Source: Blastomyces gilchristii SLH14081
Lineage: Eukaryota; Ascomycota; Eurotiomycetes; Onygenales; Ajellomycetaceae
Length of the DNA stretch: 14,116 bases
NCBI RefSeq assembly: GCF_000003855.2
Contig: NW_003101654.1
Location: 416,756 to 430,871 of the forward strand
Direction: 5' to 3'
This document shows positions 8,838 through 14,116 of this stretch, in pieces (the stretch's first letter is position 1; each line of letters starts with the position of its first letter). A model generated the notes under the pieces. It saw only the letters and a program-made list of their open reading frames with translations. It did not search any database and was not told the DNA's origin. The position numbers and the translations under genes were made by a program.

Positions 8838-9362
8838 TCTAGTAATAATTAGACTGGCCGCCGAGACCATGAATTTCACATTTAATCTCATTTGGTCTGG
8901 TCTCATACATTTCTTGATGTGAATCCCGCTGGAACTAGTCATTAAAAAAACATGCAAAGTGATTATATATGAGATCTTAAAATGAAATCATGACTTGAAA
9001 AAATGGAGAAAGTGATCTTATTTAGTCTCATTTAGTCTCATTCTTGGCATAAAGTTACTATTTTTAGACATTTTAAGGTTTTTTTAGACTATTTTTAATT
9101 TTTTAAAAAGTAACACTTTTTGATAATACTCAAATGAGATTTAAAGTCATTTAAAGCAATAAAAATAATTTAAATTGAGAAGTAGAAATCATGATCTCAT
9201 TTAAAAAATGTGATAAGAGTAGACAGCAAGTCTCACTGAGACAGTATAAAACTACTATCTAATGTTAAAACCATGTAATGAGATTGATCGAATTGATAAT
9301 GAGACTATCAAAAAATCTGGTTCTGGTTTCAGACACGGTCACACAGTTAGTCTAGTAATAAT
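8838..9362. mobile_element. Non-autonomous insertion of about 500 bp with 12 bp direct repeats
   Basis: TCTAGTAATAAT occurs at 8838-8849 and again at 9351-9362, consistent with a target-site duplication around 8850-9350. The inside keeps CpG at both ends (GGCCGCCG near 8857, CCCGC near 8925, GATCGA near 9287, ACGG near 9334), while the flanks do not, so the insert is younger or was spared. It has no reading frame. The ends share only a weak inverted similarity (ACTGGCC-GCCGAGAC against ACTGTGTGACCGTGTC). The left end forms nested hairpins, and a GTCTCATT-like motif occurs about ten times. A MITE or hAT/Mutator-like non-autonomous DNA element fits the motif clusters; a SINE fits the long duplication but no clear Pol III head is seen. 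The class remains undecided. Confidence 0.55.
8852..8940. repeat. Nested inverted repeats at the left end of the insertion
   Basis: Three short perfect pairings are visible: GACT (8852-8855) with AGTC (8937-8940), GAGACCA (8863-8869) with TGGTCTC (8898-8904), and TTCACAT (8875-8881) with ATGTGAA (8917-8923). The last two cross, so they cannot all form at once; they may be alternative folds or remnants of subterminal repeats. Confidence 0.55.
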
Positions 9363-9833
9363 AGCCTGTGTTATAGTATTATTTCAGACTGAATTTCTTT
9401 TTAAATAATTCAACTGCTTCTCAAGATAAGTAAATAAACTATTATACACTTATCAGACTGACTGTAGTATTGATGTATAAGTGATTAAGACTGTCTTCAT
9501 TATCTTATAAAACTGAAACAGTAAATTAATCACACATTTCAACTGAGTTCACTTCATATTAGAAAGTTTCAATATCTGAATCTTTTTCTGATCAGAGTGT
9601 TACATCTAATAATTAATTATCTGATATAATTGAAGAGTCTGAATAGTTATCTTATATATTGAACTTCACTATATTCTAATGTTCTGTATCATATTCAGTG
9701 ATATGACTGATTTATTTATTTATTAAATATCATGAAATTATTATTATTGTTTAGAGAAAAGACAAATCATATTAGCAATGTTTCAAATCTGTAATATTTA
9801 AATTATTAGTCAATCTATTTAAAATTAATAGTA
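9363..9833. other. AT-rich non-coding stretch
   Basis: No gene can be supported. A weak inverted similarity, TATACACTTATCAGACTG near 9443 and TGTATAAGTGATTAAGACTG near 9475, is the only structure noticed. Confidence 0.5.
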
Positions 9834-9892
9834 GTGTTATCAAAAAGCATTATTAAAAAGCAATATTAAAAAGTGTTATTAAAAAATATTAT
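9834..9892. repeat. 13 bp AT-rich tandem repeat
   Basis: After GTGTTATC, a TATTAAAAAGYRN-like unit of 13 bases is repeated about four times with small changes (CAAAAAGCAT, TATTAAAAAGCAA, TATTAAAAAGTGT, TATTAAAAAATAT). The first unit overlaps one of the four 21 nt motif copies described under findings. Confidence 0.7.
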
Positions 9893-11500
9893 ATTTTACA
9901 AAGTGAATGTAAAAGTTACTTAAGTAATCATTTTTATCTTATTCTTATGTTAAGAATCAGTTATCTCATTATTCTTCATCTCAATATTAAGATTCTTTAT
10001 CAGTGTTTATATCACAAGTTGAATCATATGAGCAATGCAGAGAATATGACCTTGTTTATTATTTTAAAAATACAAAGTCAATTTTTACTTCAAGCTCTTT
10101 ATCATAGTGTAGTTATTCACAGCATTATCAGTTGTAATTATAAGAAGACTGAAACTAATATCTTAAAAGTTATTTTTAATCACAGTTATTAATATCTCTG
10201 TTATATAATTCTCAGTATAACTACTAATCAATGATTTAAATTCAATTAATATCTCTTAATAAGTTCAGTTCTCATCAATGTAATAATATATAACTCTTAT
10301 AAATGCAACATTGTTTATACTAGTCTATGCATTTACTATAAGAGATACTCTTCAATGATTCTTCAACTCTGATTCTAGATATTATATATTCACTTTGTAG
10401 TGTGTCTTAAGATTGAACTGAAGACAGAATCAATGTGAAATATAAAGATTTAAACTAAGTATTTAAAGAAGTGTTCAGAATTCAGAGTTTTCAATTGATC
10501 AAAGAGAAAGATTCAGAGATATATATATATAAAGTAATTATTCACAGAAGTTATCAGATAAGAGTTATGAAATCAGAGTACTGATATATAATCATTTTCA
10601 CATGATTTTCTTTAAATTAGAAAGTTAGTGTTATCAAAAATTATTATCTAATAGAGTAACTTATCAGCTCAGTAGTAATTTTCTGACTATTTTTCTTTTA
10701 TTCTCTGCATTCTGATAACTTCAGATATTGAGAAATTTCTTCACAATTATAATTAGTTTATAATAAATATTTCTGAATAAAGTTACAGTGATTATAGCAG
10801 AGAGATAACTCTTCAGTAATCTATAATACAATCTGTTAATAATTATTTCATAGTTCATCTCAGTGTTTATATTAAGTTTTTCATAAATTTTATGTTCTGA
10901 AATCAGATATGAAGAATGAAGTAATTAATTATTATAATTGAAAGAGAGCATTCTGTATTGAATTGTAAATAATATAGACTTTATAATTCACAGTGATTTC
11001 TTGAAGAGTGTATAAATCTTCAATAGAAGTAAAAGAAGTGGAAGAAGTGAATTCAGAAGATATAATAATAATTTAAGAAAGTTAATAATTTATTTTTAAT
11101 AACTGATCACTGATGTGTATAGAAAGAATTAATATAAGAGAAAATAATCTTCTTTCTTAGCTTAGTTATACTTTCAGTACTAACTCAGATTGAATATCAT
11201 CAATGTATAAAAGTAAATAAATAATCTTGATTAATCTCTGTCATATTTCTTGAAATATATTAATATTGTGAAAGAGAGTGTTATCAAATTATATTATCAG
11301 ATCATATTATTAAAAATATATTAATATTATAAATATTAATATTGAAAAAATGTTAATACTTATATATTATAGTGATTTGTGAATCATGATAGTTAAATAT
11401 ATATATATATATTATTCCTGACATTGATTACAACTTGTACAATAATTTTTGAAAACTCAAAATTAATTTCAATTATTAATAATTATGAACTTATAACTAA
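9893..11500. other. AT-rich gene desert
   Basis: About 1.6 kb without a credible gene. The 81-codon open frame at 9947-10192 (plus) has the composition of random AT-rich sequence and no motif. An AT dinucleotide run lies at about 10521-10532 and another at 11397-11412. Two copies of the 21 nt motif GTGTTATCAAAAATTATTATC lie at 10628-10648 and 11278-11298 (the second imperfect). Confidence 0.6.
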
Positions 11501-11509
11501 TTAATATAA

Positions 11510-12349
11510 AAAGAAAAAAACTTTTTCTACTGATCATCTTTCTTCTCTTTCTCATTCTTCTTATCATTCTTTATAATTTACTTTTTATTCTTATTCTTCT
11601 TCTTCTTCTTCTTATCTGAGATAATAATTATCTTAAAATCTCTCTCTGCTGCCTTCTTAGAAGAGAGTTTCTGCTACTCTCTCTCAGTCAGATTAATCTG
11701 TATTTCAAAATCCTGCCTTTTCTAATCTGCTGTCTCAGGTTTCACTTCAGTAGTAAGTAGATTGATATATTCAGAGAGAAGAACTGTCTTCTTAATATTC
11801 TAAATCATGAAGTGTATTTGAGACTAGAACAAGGTCTTAATTCTCTTCTTCTCTGTCAGCTTCTGCTAATCAATTAGAGAATAGAAGTATTATCAAAAAT
11901 TATTATCTCTCAATCAATAAAAAACTTATCAGTTGTAACTTCTTTCTCTCTCACTTTAATACTCTCTTAATCTTTTTCTATCACTGCTTATTTATAGTAA
12001 TACTCTTCTTTTCTCTCTCTCTTTTCATCTTGATCTTAAATTATTCTCAGAACTTCTTCTGATTCTATCACTACTATATAAGACTCTTCACTATCTTCTT
12101 TTTCATTCTCTTACATGCAGTGTTATTCACATTATTTCTATACTTAGTTCAGTCTAAATTTATTAGAAGTATTACTTAAAATTATAATTATTCTGCTTTC
12201 TTACAGAGTCTCTTTAAGATATTATAACATGTCTTATAATCTGTCTCTTCTCACTTAAACATCTTCTTCTTCTCTTTCTTCAATCTGTGATGTTGCTCAT
12301 GCGTCTTGATAGTCTGCAGAATCACAGAATATTTAAAGAGAGATAACAT
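11510..12349 (-). pseudogene. Decayed lysine-rich reading frame, family unknown
   Basis: I do not recognise a family. On the minus strand this 0.8 kb is strongly purine-rich and fragments of plausible protein can be read, broken by stops of the kinds produced from W, Q or R. A 32-codon open piece (12349-12251) includes IKTHEQHHRLKKEKKKMFK, then after a TGA comes TCYNILKRLCKKAE with a cysteine pattern (to about 12191). Further on, around 11780-11640, YINLLTTEVKPETAD and QINLTERE are readable, and it ends in a poly-lysine tract encoded by the CTT run at 11594-11613. The pieces are not all in one frame. It could be the C-terminal part of a mutated transposon protein, or a low-complexity purine-rich tract that only looks coding. 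Confidence 0.27.
11594..11613. repeat. CTT microsatellite
   Basis: About six or seven uninterrupted TTC units on the plus strand, inside a wider pyrimidine-rich tract. Confidence 0.9.
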
Positions 12350-12399
12350 GATTGATTTCAGTGAGTATTAAAGTGAGATAAAGGCAGAGACGGCTAGAA

Positions 12400-12402
12400 A
12401 TA

Positions 12403-12441
<39 letters not shown>

Positions 12442-12520
12442 TAATAATAATAATAATAGTGATAGTGATGATGATAATAATAATAATGATATTAATGATG
12501 ATAATAATGATAATAATGAA
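12400..12520. repeat. TAA/TGA trinucleotide microsatellite
   Basis: About 120 bases built of TAA units, with TGA and TAG variants in the right half (GATAGTGATGATGATAATAA and similar). The left half is nearly pure; the right half is interspersed, as in a compound or ageing microsatellite. Confidence 0.93.
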
Positions 12521-13615
12521 AGAAGAAGTGTATTAAAATATATTACTAACTTATCAAATATAAAGAGACTCAAAGAAAATATTAATAGCTTTCAGAGATG
12601 TACAGAAACAGCTACAGTGTTATATAGCAATATCATCTTCATTTAATATATACACTGTTAATATTCTTTGTATATAGTTATCATATAATCTGTATCAGAG
12701 ATACATGCAGAAAACAGATCTTTGTTACTAGAGTAAATAATTGCAGCAATTCTCTGTTTTTATATTATAAAGATAAGTTATTCTTATTTCTTTCTTCTCT
12801 CTTTTCTCTTCTTCAAATCACTACTAATTTCAAGCTGGTATGAAAACTATTAAAACACTCTCAGAAATTCTCAAATTGAAGACTATAGACTAATTAAATT
12901 TTTAACAAATACAGCAGAAACTAAATTATCTTCTACAATAATCAATTATTCATTCTCTTCTAATAAAACAGCAGTCATGTCCTTCCTCTCTCTCAAATGA
13001 ACATGATGTGAGAAAAGTGAGTATCATGTAGATTATAATGATTAACATGATCTCAGCACACAGAACTGCATACACACAGTATGTGCTGAATTGAGAAGCT
13101 GTGTGAGTTACACACTGACATCAGCATCTCAATAAGAGCTGTGTGATATGAGAAAGCTGTAACTCTCACTTATATACACAGAGAATAAATCACTGAAGTA
13201 AGTGTATGTACATTACATGAAAGTAATATTGTTTAATAATACTCAGTCTCTAATATCATGAAAATAGAGTCTCTCTGTGAGATTCATTTTTATCAGAATT
13301 CAGAAAATCTTATATTTCTCAAGGTTATCTTCATACGCCTTATTCATGAAATCAATGAAGAGAATCATTATTATTATTATTATTCTTCAATTATAGATGT
13401 ATGCAGTCAGAGACTATGACATCTATCTGAGAATCTTTAGTTCTCAGAGTTTTTCCTATATCTATAGAGTCAACTATTATACATTTATCAATTTCAAATA
13501 TGCAAAATAAGAAAATTCCAGCCCAGAATACAAAAACTGTTTACAAATTACAGTATTTCAACACCTTCTGATAGTTTGAAATCATTTGAAAATATTATGA
13601 CAAAAGAAAAGAGAA
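12521..13615. other. AT-rich gene desert up to LINE copy B
   Basis: No gene or RNA gene is supportable. Visible structures are an 8 bp perfect inverted repeat TCAGCACA (13053-13060) with TGTGCTGA (13082-13089), a TTA microsatellite near 13366-13384, and a 7 bp perfect hairpin CTGAGAA/TTCTCAG at 13427-13447. GTGTGAGTTACACACTGA-like words recur at 13100-13160. A single CpG remains near 13335. Confidence 0.55.
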
Positions 13616-14116
13616 CATAGTCTTAAAGATAGACACATTAAATAGATAGAGAAAAGAACAGAAGGAAACAAGTACAGTAAAGAGAGACTATGACAAAACA
13701 AAATTATTAAAAGATGATATATAGCTGTTTTAACAGACTATATCTAGTCAATTTCCACCTCTTCATATTCAGATACTTCTGAATTCAGCCATTTTCTTGT
13801 AGCTGCTCTAGTTTCTGATAGAAAGTCTATTAAGTATTTAGTTCCTGTCTCAGTTGAGAATAAGAACCTCATATTTAATTGATTTAAATCATACTTCTTC
13901 TTTAATCTGACTCTGAGACTATTATATAATGCACAATGCATTACAATATACTCAGGATTTTCATTCACATTGCAGAATGAGCACTCTGTTGAATCAAATC
14001 TATCATCAAATCTTTGTATATAGATTTGAAATAACCATGTCCTAGTTTCAGCTGAATTATAGATGAGATATTTTTCTTTTTTACATTTAATTGAACAAGA
14101 TTTTCACTTTGATTTT
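13616..14116 (-). mobile_element. Tad1-like LINE, copy B, 3' end only
   Basis: From 13616 to the window end the sequence matches copy A (131-640) base for base with scattered changes, mostly transitions. The element is in the same orientation and continues beyond the window. It keeps more C and G than copy A (for example TGG at 13789-13791 where copy A has TGA), so it is less decayed. Similarity stops at CATAG (13616), which marks the element's 3' end. Confidence 0.9.
13744..14116 (-). pseudogene. LINE ORF2 C-terminus, copy B (partial)
   Basis: The frame ends at TAG 13744-13746 and is open back to an in-frame TGA at 14104-14106, where copy A also has a stop (TAA), both probably from an original TGG. 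Readable in order are RTWLFQIYIQRFDD, the zinc-binding pattern CSFC...MHC (about 13926-13981), then SLRVRLKKKYDLNQL and an acidic tail SEVSEYEEVEID. This is the cysteine/histidine tail that follows RNase H in ORF2 of such elements. The Met at 13968 is internal and not a true start; the rest of ORF2 lies outside the window. Confidence 0.85.

Noticed and set aside
9834..9892. CRISPR-like array
   Set aside because: The units are contiguous 13-mers without unique spacers, in a eukaryotic AT-rich tract.
9947..10192. Open frame of 81 codons on the plus strand
   Set aside because: It has the I/L/N/S/K/Y-rich composition of random AT-rich DNA, no motif, and a similar desert around it.
1..14116. Mitochondrial genome origin because of very low G+C
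   Set aside because: A LINE with ORF1 zinc knuckles and APE endonuclease, a nuclear-type tRNA with A and B boxes, and CpG-specific decay point to nuclear DNA.

Overview
This window looks like AT-rich repeat DNA from a fungal nuclear genome, most likely a filamentous ascomycete. The evidence is a Tad1-like LINE retrotransposon (ORF1 with zinc knuckles; ORF2 with APE endonuclease, reverse transcriptase and RNase H) that is shredded by C-to-T and G-to-A type changes. I saw no CpG by eye between about 131 and 6000. Where two copies of the LINE overlap, ancestral CpG sites can be read as TpG in one copy and CpA in the other. This is the pattern expected of repeat-induced point mutation (RIP) or methylation-driven decay. 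I see no intact protein-coding gene with a recognisable function.

Layout: 1-130 is a short, less mutated, CpG-containing flank with nested inverted repeats. 131 to about 6010 is LINE copy A on the minus strand: 3' end at 131, ORF2 relic 261-4132, ORF1 relic 4231-5837, and a 5' region with three 53-55 bp tandem units at about 5876-6010. 6011-7300 is AT-rich non-coding DNA with a long inverted repeat and a pair of direct repeats 155 bp apart. 7300-7660 contains a CpG-bearing island with a doubtful 73-codon reading frame. 7661-8837 is mostly empty but holds a degraded tRNA gene (8234-8314, minus). 8850-9350 is a 0.5 kb insertion flanked by a 12 bp direct repeat and packed with a GTCTCATT-type motif; it looks like a non-autonomous mobile element. 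9363-13615 is an AT-rich gene desert with microsatellites, a 21 nt motif occurring four times, and a badly decayed lysine-rich reading frame on the minus strand. 13616-14116 is the 3' end of LINE copy B, same orientation as copy A, less decayed, running off the window.

The parts do not work together as a pathway. The window is best read as a heterochromatin-like transposon graveyard in which unmutated islands, a newer short insertion and the two LINE copies record different ages of insertion and decay. I did not find evidence for a new functional system; the most unusual item is the 0.5 kb insertion at 8850-9350.
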